Positions 54,278-64,000 of a DNA stretch of 64,000 nt are shown here, piece by piece. Every line of letters starts with the position of its first letter. Within the stretch, counting starts at the first letter, position 1. A model generated the notes under the pieces. It ran no database searches and had not been told where the DNA came from. It worked only from the letters and a program-made list of their open reading frames with translations. This DNA comes from Pollenia angustigena (Eukaryota; Arthropoda; Insecta; Diptera; Polleniidae): the NCBI GenBank assembly GCA_930367215.1, contig OV884057.1, forward strand, positions 110,013,284 to 110,077,283. Direction: 5' to 3'. A program made the translations under genes and the position numbers.

Positions 54278-56442
54278 CCCAGCGGGAAAACTCGGAAGAC
54301 CTTCTTACTTCAGGCCTTTTTAAAGGCCTGCTTAAAAAATTTTTTGATTTAATTACTATTCTTACGTAACTGCAAAAGAATGCCTCATAGAAGGCCTCGG
54401 CTCTTTGGTATAAAAGATAAGATACACCTTCCACACTCGCTTCTATGAGAAGCGAGAAAAGAAGGAGTAACATTTTTTGTTTTGTTTTTTTGCACAAGCA
54501 AAAGCAAACGAATTCAAATCCCTTTACAAAAACAAAGTAACATATGTTGTAAATCATTTTGGTTGAAGTTAAAAAGAGAAATAGTAAAATTTTTTGTTTT
54601 GTTTTTTTCGCCAAAGCGAAAGAATTCAGATCCCGTTATAAAAACAAAGTAGGTACATATTAAAATACAAAATAAAAACAATAATGTAAATCGTTTTAGT
54701 TGAGTTTTGTTCATTAAGGAAGATAGTTACTTGTGCTTAAAAGCTTTTTTTTTATTATATACATACTTTTATTTACAATCTATTTTAAAATATTTAGCAA
54801 ATTTGATTATTTCAATAATAAAATAGGTATCACATGTGTTATTTAACTACAACAAGTTTAATAAAATATATAAACATACGTTTGTCAAAAAGGTATACAT
54901 ATATAAAAAGTTAAGTGTTCATTTTCTGTATTGGAGATCTGATATGTATATGAAACCTATTCAGTCTTCTAATTTCATTTGTAAGGAAATATTCCTTAAT
55001 GTTTAGACTGATAGCCCTTCAATATGACCTTTAATGCATTTGTAGAAGGATGCTCTGAAAGGCCTTTTAAGAGCCATTAATTGAAAGGCCTTTTAACATA
55101 CCTTTCTTAAAAACCCTTCAAGATAACCTTTTTGCTAAGGCCTTTTGACAGTCATTCTCTGGAAAGCCTTCTAAGAGCCGTTTATTTGAAGGCTTTTAAG
55201 AAGCTCTGGGGAAGAAAGAAAAGCGGAAGGCCTTCTCCGCAATGACAACGCGTGTAAAAAAGATATGAGTATGGAATGGAGCGAGAAGGCCTTGTTTATC
55301 CAAAAGAAGGGGTACAGAGGCCTTCTGGAAGGCCTACGTACTCCTTCTTTTTCCCGCTGGGTATCCATATATATGCATTTATACATATGTGTGTGTGTTT
55401 TACATGTGCATATGTGTAGGTATGTATGTACCCAGCGGGAAAAAGAAGGAGTACGGAGGCCTTCCAGAAGGCCTCTGTACCCCTTCTTTTGGATAAACAA
55501 GCCCTTCTCGCTCCATTCCATACTCATATCTTTTTTACACGCGTTGTCATTGCGGAGAAGGCCTTCCGCTTTCCTTTCTTCCCCATAGCTTCTTAAAGGC
55601 CTTCAAATAAATGGCTTTTAGAAGGCTTTCCAGAGAATGACTGTCAAAAGGCCTTAGCAAAAAGGTTATCTTGAAGGGTTTTTAAGAAAGGTTATTAATG
55701 GCTCTTAAAAGGCCTTTCAGACCATCCTTCTACAAATGCATTAAAGGCCATATTGAAGAGCTATCAGTCTACAACATTAAGGAATATTTCCTTACAAATG
55801 AAATTGGAAGACTGAATATGTTTTATGTACATATCAGATCTCCAATATAGAAAATGAACACTTAACTTTTTATATAGTATGTTTACCTATTTTACAAACG
55901 TATGTTTATATATTTTATTAAACTTATTGTAGTTTAATAACACATGTGATACCTATTTTTTATTGAAATAATCAAATTTGCTAAATATTGTAAATAAAAG
56001 TAAAAAGCTTTTAAGCACAAGTAACTATCTTCCTTAATGAACAAAACTCAACTAAAATAATTTACATTATTGTTTTTATTTTGTATTTTAATATGTACCT
56101 ACTTTGTTACTTTGTTTTTATAACGGGATCTGAATTGTGTCGCTTTGGCGAAAAAAACAAAACAAACAATTTTACTCTTTCTCTTTTCAACTTCAACGAA
56201 AATGATTTACAACATATGTTACTTTGTTTTTGTAAAGGGATCTGAACTCTTTTGCTTGTGCAAAAAAGCAAAACAAAAAACGTTACTCCTTCTTTTCTCG
56301 CTTCTTTTATACCAAAGAGCCGAGGCCTTCTATAAGGCATTCTTTAGCAGTTACGTAAGAATAGTAATTAAATCAAAACATTTTTTAAGCAGGCCTTTAA
56401 AAAGGCCTGAATTAAGAAGGTCTTCTGAGTTTTCCCGCTGGG
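54278..56442. repeat. 2.2-kb inverted repeat (hairpin) of two CCCAGCGGG elements
   Basis: The arms 54278-55361 and 55431-56442 are reverse complements with small indels, separated by a 69-bp TA-rich spacer. Each arm is itself bounded by CCCAGCGGGAAAA and TTTTTCCCGCTGGG, with TA outside, so this is either two head-to-head copies of one roughly 1.05-kb TIR element or one foldback element. GAAGGCCTT and AAAGGCCTTTT motifs repeat every 25-40 bp near the inner ends. The mirrored open frames in both arms (for example MSMEWSEK) are not recognised. A transcript would fold into dsRNA of about 1 kb. Confidence 0.95.
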
Positions 56443-56482
56443 TATGCTTAAATGTATTTATATATGTATGTATATATGTATA

Positions 56483-57604
56483 CCCTACAAGAAATGCATA
56501 ACCAAAACTAAAAAAATTACAAACACACTTGCAACAATTTTAGATTAGTTGTTCCACTCTAACATATATGTTAGAATGGTACAACTAACATTTCCAAAAT
56601 AATGCCAATATTTTAATATATTTTTGTCATACGCGTGTAAAAATTTGTAAATTTCTTAAATTTAATATTTGCGATTGGTATTAAAGAAAAAAAAAAACTT
56701 AAATAAAATTTATAATTTGTGACTAAAGTAGTGAGATAAAAAATTACCATAAAAAAGTGACACTGCCAAAAAGCTGTAATCAGAATGCTAGTGGTAAAGG
56801 AGGGCGTATTGATGGCGGCTTCAGAGAACGTGGTGCTGGATTATCAGGAAACAATAAAGTTCATGTGCGAAAAGGTCGTTTTGAAAGGATTGCTCGTTTA
56901 ACAGGTAGCGGCCATTCGGGTGGTGGCTTTGGCCAGGATAATCGTTTAAGATTTGGTGATGATAATTAAGGAACAAAAAGAATTATTAAAAATTCTGATG
57001 GCTTTTCAAGTATGTATATAATTTTTTGCCACAAATTGTTAACAAAATAAAATGTTTTTTAAGATCTACGATTAATTGATTGGAAACACGTATGTTTACC
57101 TACATTTCCAGACTCATGCAAGAAGTGGAACCTTAAAGAGCAGCCACAGAAATAATGGAACGTTGTATTTACTTTACTGAAATCTAATTTCCTGAATTTA
57201 ATGTATTAATGAAATTCCATTATAATTTTTTTAATAAAAAAATTAATTTAAAATGAAATTTAAAAAAAAGTATTTTTTAATAAAGGTTAGTATTTACCAA
57301 TTTTTACGTTATAAATAACTAGTTAGTACTAACCAATATTTACGTTATGAATAACTAGTTAGCATTAACCACTATTTTGGTTATCATTGACCAATGAAAA
57401 GCAGCAGAGTAAGCAGTACAGATATATGTTCCGTAGTCGAGTGGAATTCATTAGGTAGAAAGAGAGGAAAAATCACATGTACACAAGAGTTTCGGTTAGT
57501 TTTTTCATTTTGCTCTTAATAAACTAATAGAAACTTTAACCAATATATTGGTCAACACTACCGGTCAAATAACTAGTAAAATGACCGGTAGTCTTCTTGT
57601 AGGG
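56483..57604. mobile_element. CCCTACAAGAA TIR element (1.1 kb)
   Basis: The ends CCCTACAAGAA and TTCTTGTAGGG are inverted repeats with TATA (or TA) on both sides. A 38-bp near-perfect palindrome lies at 56550-56590 (TCTAACATATATGTTAGA core). ACGTTATNAATAACTAGTTAG is tandemly repeated at about 57305-57365. The Gly-rich frame 56757-56969 is unrecognised. Confidence 0.8.
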
Positions 57605-57741
57605 TATATATTAATTTTTATTGCTCTCTTATTGTAACATTATTAATTATTCTTAAGTAATGAATTTCTTGATCTCTATTGCTGCTTGATCAGCTGTTAT
57701 ATTTAATTAATGTGAAATATTATATGAATTTGGAATTTAAT

Positions 57742-58600
57742 TATACCCTTCACCACAGGTGTAAAAGGGTATATATAAGTTTGTCATAACGTTTGTAATT
57801 TCCACAATATTGATTTTAGACCCCATAAAGTATATATATTCTGGGTCCATATGAGAAGAGAAGTTGATTTAACGATGTCCGTCTGTCCGTCTGTCCGTCT
57901 TACGTTTGATATGTGTTTTCCGGATAATCCAGACATGATAGCGGCTAGGTTGTTTTACATTTATGTCACATATAGTCCACCATTTCTTGCTATTGAAATT
58001 CAGCAAGATCGGTCCACAAATGGCTGAGATATGATCAAAAAACCACGACTGCCTCTAATTTTTTCCAAAAATCCCTTGTTGTTGTTGTATTTTTATTGCT
58101 TTTTTCTGTATATCTGGAGAACGGCAAGAGCCAAAGTTTCCAAATTAGGTACAAACATTAAGGTTGTCAATACACACCACCCTACAAAATGTGGGCGGGA
58201 TTGGAGAAGTGGGCGTGGTACCTCCTGTACAAAAAAAATTAAAAATTGTATAAAAACCTAAATTTTAGGGCTGTCATATGTCCTATGGATATGACTTATA
58301 TACCAAAATATCGGAAATTTTTAGTAGAACATATTTTATAAAAAACTCGGGAAAATCGGTTCAGATACGAAAAATTTATGACCAAAATATAAATTTTTTT
58401 TTGAAAAATACCCATTCTCAGGAACCATAGATCTTCCCGAGTCCAAGTTTTATAGCCAAAATAACTCATATAGTCCATCATTTCTTGCTATTGAATTTCA
58501 GCAAGATCGGTCCACAAATGGCTGAGATATGATCAAAAAACCACGACTGCCTCTAATTTTTCCAAAAAAAAACCCTTGTGGTTGTTGTTTTTTTGTTTTT
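57742..58600 (+). repeat. TATACCCTTCACC repeat, copy 4
   Basis: It starts TATACCCTTCACCACAGGTG. A block of about 95 bp (CATTTCTTGCTATTGAA.. CACGACTGCCTCTAATTTTT) occurs twice, at about 57978 and 58478. The hairpin end is absent. Confidence 0.75.
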
Positions 58601-58730
58601 TTATTTGAAACATGTACACATGCTTGTACATGATTGTTCGCTTTAATTGAAAAATACATACCTACAAATTAAACTAATAATATGACGAAGTATATTCTAT
58701 TATAATGCTTTATTATTAACAAGGTTAATA

Positions 58731-58803
58731 GCTCAATGGTCTGGGCGGTTGCCCAAGAAGGTTTGTTTGTTATATTGCCGGGGTTCAAATCTCGGCATCT
58801 CCA
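58731..58803 (+). repeat. tRNA-like SINE head or tRNA pseudogene
   Basis: A-box TAGCTCAATGGT (58736) and B-box GGTTCAAATCT (58783) are spaced as in a tRNA; GCCGG..CTCGGC forms a T-stem. The acceptor stem does not pair and there is no clean anticodon arm, so it is not a working tRNA. The downstream body differs from the SINE at 46715. Confidence 0.6.
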
Positions 58804-58992
58804 CCTTTACCAAACAAAAATTTTTTAACTTTTTCCATAAATATTTCTATAAACGATTTTAAAATTATTCAGCGATTTTTGATTTTTTCATTTTATTGAC
58901 AATATAAATATGCATCGTTCGCCTTACATGTGAAACAAAAAACATATTTTACAATTTGTTTTTGGCTTAAATTTAAATACCTAAGTATGTAC

Positions 58993-59315
58993 CAAGGCGA
59001 ATTCAACAAGGTAAGTGCAACTCTACAACTACAAAAAGCCCCATGTATTTTTTTGCAATTTAATAGGCGGCTGTCAAAAATGCTGACACGGCAAAAATTT
59101 ATTGAAAAACAAAATAAAAATTTTATTTGGGTAATAAAAGAGATTATTAAATTCACTTTAATTATTCGCAGTTTTTCTCAGAAATTTTTTCGGTTATTTT
59201 GGCGCAAAACATAAACAAAATTTTATTTTGACGTTTCCCTATTTTTTCTTAATTCGCCGTGGACACAGCTGATGAACGGCTGACGAGTTGAGTTTACCTT
59301 GTTGAATTCGCCTTG
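58993..59315. mobile_element. CAAGG-family MITE, copy E (323 bp)
   Basis: Ends CAAGGCGAATTCAACAAGG and mirror; exact 8-bp duplication GTATGTAC (58985-58992; 59316-59323). The open frames across it are compositional. Confidence 0.93.
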
Positions 59316-59323
59316 GTATGTAC

Positions 59324-60021
59324 GAATATGCAAAAGTTATTTATGTGTATTGGTAGGCATTGTTTTCATGATTGTTGCTCTTTTTTCAGTTATAGAGACG
59401 GATTGTCTCTTCTTACATTTCAATTCAAAAATCTTACACGTGTTGCCATATTATTTTTAAAAAATACTATTATTTCTAAAAAAAAACCCATTTGTTATTT
59501 GAAAACAAAACATTCAACAATAAGTATTTGCGTACGTAAATGTTTAATTTAATCAAAAAGCTAGAAACATTTAAGTTAGGATAATTTTATTGACGAACCC
59601 AATGCCATAGAAACAGATCTTAAAATTTGTTCACAGCTTACTCTGACATTAGGCAAGGCAAAGAAATGCTAAAAATTATTTTGAAAACGCTACAAATAAT
59701 TCTTAAAGTTGTTCATTATATTGTTTTAAATCCTTATACATTTAAGTGACTCATTTTAAACAAAATTAAAATAAATGGTAATATTTAAACAAGTATTTAG
59801 GTAGATTTGATAAAGCATCAGATATAAATACCACAATTGGTTAACCTTGAAATTGGAAGGCCCTCTAATAAAAACAAAATACAAACGGTTTTATAGTTAT
59901 TTTGATTTAAAAGAATTTACAGACATATTTAGACCAGATTCTTTTTTTTATATTTAAAAAAAACAGTCATCATTAATTGCGTAAAAGTTAGTTTATAACA
60001 ATTTATTTTAGTTTTAATCGC
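59324..60021. other. AT-rich DNA without a recognisable gene
   Basis: Several short frames but no homology, repeats with ends, or promoter motifs were seen. Confidence 0.4.
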
Positions 60022-60024
60022 TAA

Positions 60025-60340
60025 AGCGGATCATACACTTGCAATAAAATTGTTCAATTTTACGTATTGTACAATTATATCGCCAATGTGTATGCGATAT
60101 TCGATGGTAGCACAATATATTGGCAACAATCAAAAGACTTTTGATTTTTATTGCACAACGAAAAGAAAGTGAAATGTGTTGGCAACATTGTATAATGCTG
60201 TTTATGCTATTCCTATAGTTTATGTTCACCTTTTTATTGAATGAATGAAACCATTGTGCGACTTATTGCATAATATAGGACAAAATTTAAATAATATGGC
60301 GAATATCACATACAGTAATATTGCAAGTGTATGGGCCGCT
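60025..60340. mobile_element. TAA-target MITE (316 bp)
   Basis: The ends AGCGGATCATACACTTGCAA and TTGCAAGTGTATGGGCCGCT are inverted repeats; TAA on both sides (60022-60024; 60341-60343). A half copy lies at 6919-7089. Confidence 0.9.
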
Positions 60341-60803
60341 TAAGACTATTTCATCCAACTTTAAAAATTAATCAAAAGAAGCTTAAAACATTTTTCTAAA
60401 AAGCTAATAAAATGCCAAATGGAAATTTTACAGCTAAATCTAAGTTTTTTGTGCTGAATTTACTTTCAAAAATAAAAAATTCCCACACTACTTAAAAGTC
60501 TTCATTAAAAATCGCCCAAACATGCAGGCTTATCGTCTTGTAAAAAAATAAAATGAAAATTTTTTTACAATAAAATAAGAATTATCCATTTCCATACGAA
60601 ATTTCATTTTGACTACAACTATTTTTTTTAGTCAAACTTTATTATAGTTTATTATAATACATAAAAAACTTAAGTTATATCAATACCTATTCTTCAATTT
60701 TTAAAATAATTCTAAAAAAGCTAGAAACATTCAATTAAAATGCTTAAAAAAATGCGAAGCGCTTAATGAAAGTATTTTAGCTAAATTAAAATTTTTAATC
60801 TAA

Positions 60804-61408
60804 TGGCGATTTCTTTTCTGAGAAAAATGTTGCATTAATGTTACATGTTCTATATTTTTGTGTTCGTTTGTACAAAAAATACAACTGTGGGAAAAATTTT
60901 AAAGTTCTTTTGTGAATATGTTGATAAAAAACGTGCAAAACATGCTGCATGTTTTACCCTTACTTTTACTTAAGGTGTTCATACTGCCCTGTCTTACAAT
61001 TTTGGTACTTACTACTTTGTTTGTACAACCAATGTTTTATTTTGTTTGTCATAATTCATACAGCTCATAATTTTGTAAAAAAATTATTTTAAAACAAAAT
61101 ATAAATATATTTACACATTAAAATAAAAAAAAAGTCTATTTATATGATAATCATTTAAATTTTTTTAAGCCATTAGTGATGTCAATATTTGTTTCCAAGC
61201 CATAATTGCGTGCAGAAACCGCTGAAATAGCTTTAAAAATCGCTCATGAAGTACATTAATGATGAAAGTGTAATAGTTGTAAATAAAAGCAGCTAATTGT
61301 GTTCTATTGAAATTGCACAACATGTAACACTTCCAGTGATTATAGGTAACATTAGAAAATGTTACATGTACATACTGTAACATATTTTTTTCAGAAAAGA
61401 AATCGCCA
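60804..61408. mobile_element. TAA-target MITE, GCGATTTCTTTTCTGAG family copy 2 (605 bp)
   Basis: Inverted ends TGGCGATTTCTTTTCTGAG and mirror; TAA at 60801-60803 and 61409-61411. The right TAA is shared with the next element. Confidence 0.93.
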
Positions 61409-61411
61409 TAA

Positions 61412-61880
61412 AGGCCAGTTTACACGGTAATACAATGTATTACGACATGTCGAAAGATTATGTAGAATGAGAAAAATCTTATCATGTAAAAGGAAAATGT
61501 ATTGAGTAAGAGAGAATACGGATACAAAATCTGACAAGCGGTCGGTAAATGATTTTTTTCTAAACCATTTTAGAAACTTATGTATTCTCATCACACCAGA
61601 GGTGTATTTTAACAGAGTATATTGAAGGTGATAGCATTTTTATACGATTACAAAAACAACTAAAATCAACTCAGGAAATTTTCATGTTGTTTTTGTAAAT
61701 ATTTAAAACTGCAACCATCTGATTTTTTGTTATTATTTTGGATTTTACTTTTACCATCCGTGTAAACATGAACTATACTTACAAAAGATTTTTATTTTTT
61801 TCTTTTAAACACGGAGAGAATTTCATAATATTTTGATTCTACAAAGTCGTAATACATTGTATTACCGTGTAAACTGGCCT
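61412..61880. mobile_element. AGGCCAGTTTACACGG MITE, copy 2 (469 bp)
   Basis: Ends as in the copy at 32820-33279; TAA at 61409-61411 and 61881-61883. It abuts the preceding MITE. Confidence 0.93.
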
Positions 61881-62157
61881 TAAGTAAAGCTGCAAAATTG
61901 CCAAAATGGTCACACTGCTTAAAAACCATACAAACAAGCAGGGTTATCCACTCTAAAAAAAATTGTATTTAGGGAATATTAGAAATGCCCTCATCATATA
62001 ATTTTACGACTACAAAAAACCGCTAACATAACGAACAGTCATCTAGTGTCGTCAAAATATTAATAGCAATCTTTGCCTTTTTATTGCTGACATTGATAAC
62101 ATATTAGTCACTTTTTTAGACAATTTATACAAAAATATATTCATATATACCTATATA

Positions 62158-62353
62158 CGGGCCTGTTCTGAAATCACACCTGTGACTTTGTGGTGTTTTG
62201 AAAGTCATACCGTTGTTGTGTTTCTTGGTGTGCTTTCTGCAATTGAAGATCACACAAAAACGGGACGCTAAAATATCACACGTGTGATTTCAGTAGGCAC
62301 ATGTGATTTCAAATCACGTGATTTGAGTTAAACTGATTTTCAGAACAGGCCTG
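62158..62353. mobile_element. GGCCTGTTCTGAAA MITE (196 bp)
   Basis: The ends GGCCTGTTCTGAAATCA and TGATTTTCAGAACAGGCC are inverted repeats, flanked by ATA on each side. Internal TCACACGTGTGA and AATCACGTGATT palindromes. Confidence 0.75.
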
Positions 62354-62582
62354 ATAATATCTTCTGCACAAAAGCGATTTAAAAGCATACACAATTTAAG
62401 CAATTTCTTGGTATGTTTATGTTGTATTATTGATAAATAAAAAACATTTAAATTGGTTTGCGACTTTTATTAACCAAAACGAAAGTTTACGTTTCAAAAC
62501 GGTTAATGGTAACCCTGTAAAATAGTTGTTTTTTTTGTGGTTTTTTTCATTTAAAATACTTGCGGTAAACTTCTTTTTTTTT

Positions 62583-63953
62583 TATACCCTTCACCGAAGG
62601 TAAGAGGGTATATATAACTTTGTCATTCCGTTTGTATGTTCCACAATATTGATCCTACACCCTATAATGTATATATATTCTGGGTCCTTATGAAAAGCGA
62701 AGTTCAAATCCGGTTGTCCGTCTGTCCGTGTGTATGTTGAAATGGGTTTTCCAAAAACCCCAGAAATGATGTGGACTAGGTTGATGTTTGTTTATATCAC
62801 ATATACTCCGTTTAAGTTTGCTATTGAATTTCAGCCAGATCGGTCCAAAAATGACGGAGATATGAGCAAAAAACCACGACTGCCTCTGATTTTGCCCAAA
62901 AATCCCTTGTTGTTGTTGTATTTTTTATTTCTGTATATCTTGAGAACGACAAGAGCCAAAGTTTCTAAATTTGGTACAAACATTTAGATTATGCAGATAC
63001 AGTATCCCACAAAATGCGGGCGGGATTGGAGAAGTGGGCGTGGTACCTCCCGTACAAAAATTATTAAAAATTGTAGAAAAACCTGAAACACTCGGGAAAA
63101 TCGGTTCAGATACGAAAAAGTTATGACCAAAATATAATTTTTTTTTTCGGGAACCATAGATCTTCCCGAGTCCAAGTTTTATAATCAAAATAACTGGCAA
63201 ATTTCTTCTTTAACACGTCGATATATAAATCTGTCAAATCGGTTAAGAAATAGCAGAGTTATGACCAAAATACTGCAATCCCAAAAATTACTTTTTTTAT
63301 AATTAAGTTTGTTTAAATATGTATACATATATGTAAGTATATATATATATACCTATAACCCAATTTAATGGTAATATTATTCTTAAGCACGTTGGTATAT
63401 AAATCTGCTAAATCGGTTAAAAATGGTTAAGTTATGGGCAAAATACTCAAAAAAAGCACTAAAAATCATTAAAATTTTTATTATAAAAACTAAAATTTTA
63501 GAGCTGTAATATGAACTATTCATACGTTTTAGATATCAAAATATCGGAAAATCGGGGAAAAAAATGATATGGCAAATATATAGCTTTTTTTAAATACCTA
63601 TTTTCGGGAACCATAGATCTTCCCGACTCCAAGTTTTATTACCAAAGTAAATGGTAATTTTATACTTTAAGATGTCGGTATAAAAATCTGTCAAATCTGT
63701 TACAAAATGGCCGAGTTATGACCAAATTCTAAAATTTGATCAAAACTAAACTAACTATACTTAAACTCTTAATATATTTAATAGCACGCAAGCATGTGCA
63801 AATAATTAAATAAAACTAAACAATACATATTATATAATATACATGTATATATACATATATTTAGATATCCATATATATAAACTTCTGTTCTTTCCAAACC
63901 ATGGTGAAGGGTTTATAAGATTCGGCATAGCCGAATATAGCCCTCTTACTTGT
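62583..63953 (+). repeat. TATACCCTTCACC repeat, copy 5 (full, with hairpin end)
   Basis: It runs from TATACCCTTCACCGAAGGTA to ATGGTGAAGGG..GATTCGGCATAGCCGAAT and CTTACTTGTTTTT. Internal tandem units repeat CCATAGATCTTCCCGA..CCAAGTTTTAT (about 63158 and 63611) and AAATCTGTCAAATC (63226, 63684). An AT microsatellite lies at 63320-63350 and again at 63830-63880. This is the only copy with both ends and long internal repeats. Confidence 0.82.
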
Positions 63954-64000
63954 TTTTTTATAATTTTGTCAACTCGGTGTTGTCTTAGCATTTTATTCCC

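Noticed and set aside
55171..55588. Two similar 107-118 residue proteins on opposite strands
   Set aside because: They are mirror frames of the inverted repeat arms and lack recognisable domains.
56757..56969. Gly-rich RNA-binding protein gene
   Set aside because: The 70-codon frame lies inside a TIR element, has no RRM or zinc finger and no splice or promoter support.
58731..58803. Functional tRNA gene
   Set aside because: A and B boxes are present but the acceptor stem does not pair and the anticodon arm is not clear.
1..64000. CRISPR arrays, rRNA genes, bacterial operons
   Set aside because: No spaced identical repeats or rRNA-like sequence was seen, and the gene structure is eukaryotic.

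Overview
This is a very AT-rich eukaryotic window. Introns, non-LTR and LTR retrotransposons, tRNA-derived SINEs, piggyBac, hAT-like and Transib-like DNA transposons and DRE promoter motifs point to a dipteran fly. The repeat that starts TATACCCTTCACC and ends in a GATTCGGC..GCCGAAT hairpin looks like one common in calyptrate flies (from memory, not searched).

Only one host gene is certain: a complete two-exon OSTC (oligosaccharyltransferase subunit) on the minus strand at 1687-2204, with DRE motifs 117-150 bp upstream. Two further host-like first exons are speculative: a divergent one at 2516-2544, cut by a MITE, and a mitochondrial-presequence-like exon with a GTAAGT donor at 40986-41056. 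The rest is transposon DNA, mostly nested.

Layout: 1-840, fragment of a CAGGG-ended repeat. 839-1658, TATACCCTTCACC repeat next to OSTC. 2545-7090, MITEs inside MITEs. 7242-7790, LTR-like block with a heat-shock element. 8153-9563, repeat copy, LINE tail and a TIR element. 9690-11488, jockey-type LINE fragment. 11489-30694, a Ty3/gypsy element on the minus strand with about 1-kb LTRs. Its left LTR holds a TAA-target MITE and a young 302-bp-LTR gypsy element (12188-20054), whose pol is split by a Transib-like element. Its right LTR holds a P-like element (27052-28932) and a CAGGG element (29252-30280). Comparing the two LTRs gives empty sites for four insertions. 31126-41372, three hAT-like CAGYG-ended elements with nested MITEs. 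41377-46690, long-TIR elements, another hAT-like element inside an LTR-like block, and the ORF1/ORF2 junction of a jockey-type LINE. 46715-49215, SINE, repeat copy, two abutting TAA-target MITEs and a LINE RT scrap. 49345-52079, gypsy protease scrap, Transib-related repeat and a decayed piggyBac with exact TTAA duplications. 52085-54226, LINE 5' end and ORF1 split by a MITE. 54278-56442, a 2.2-kb inverted repeat that would fold into a long hairpin. 56483-63953, further TIR elements, a tRNA-like head and three TATACCCTTCACC-family copies or MITE pairs.

The genes do not form a pathway; apart from OSTC they are retrotransposon gag/pol, LINE and transposase remains. The most informative signals are the datable insertion stack, a large set of TAA/TTA-target MITEs that sometimes share one target triplet, a new-looking CAAGG family with 8-9 bp duplications, the hairpin, and a U-UUU-UUA frameshift site in the young gypsy element. 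I saw no new host defence or enzyme system. Identities were judged by eye and no alignment was computed.
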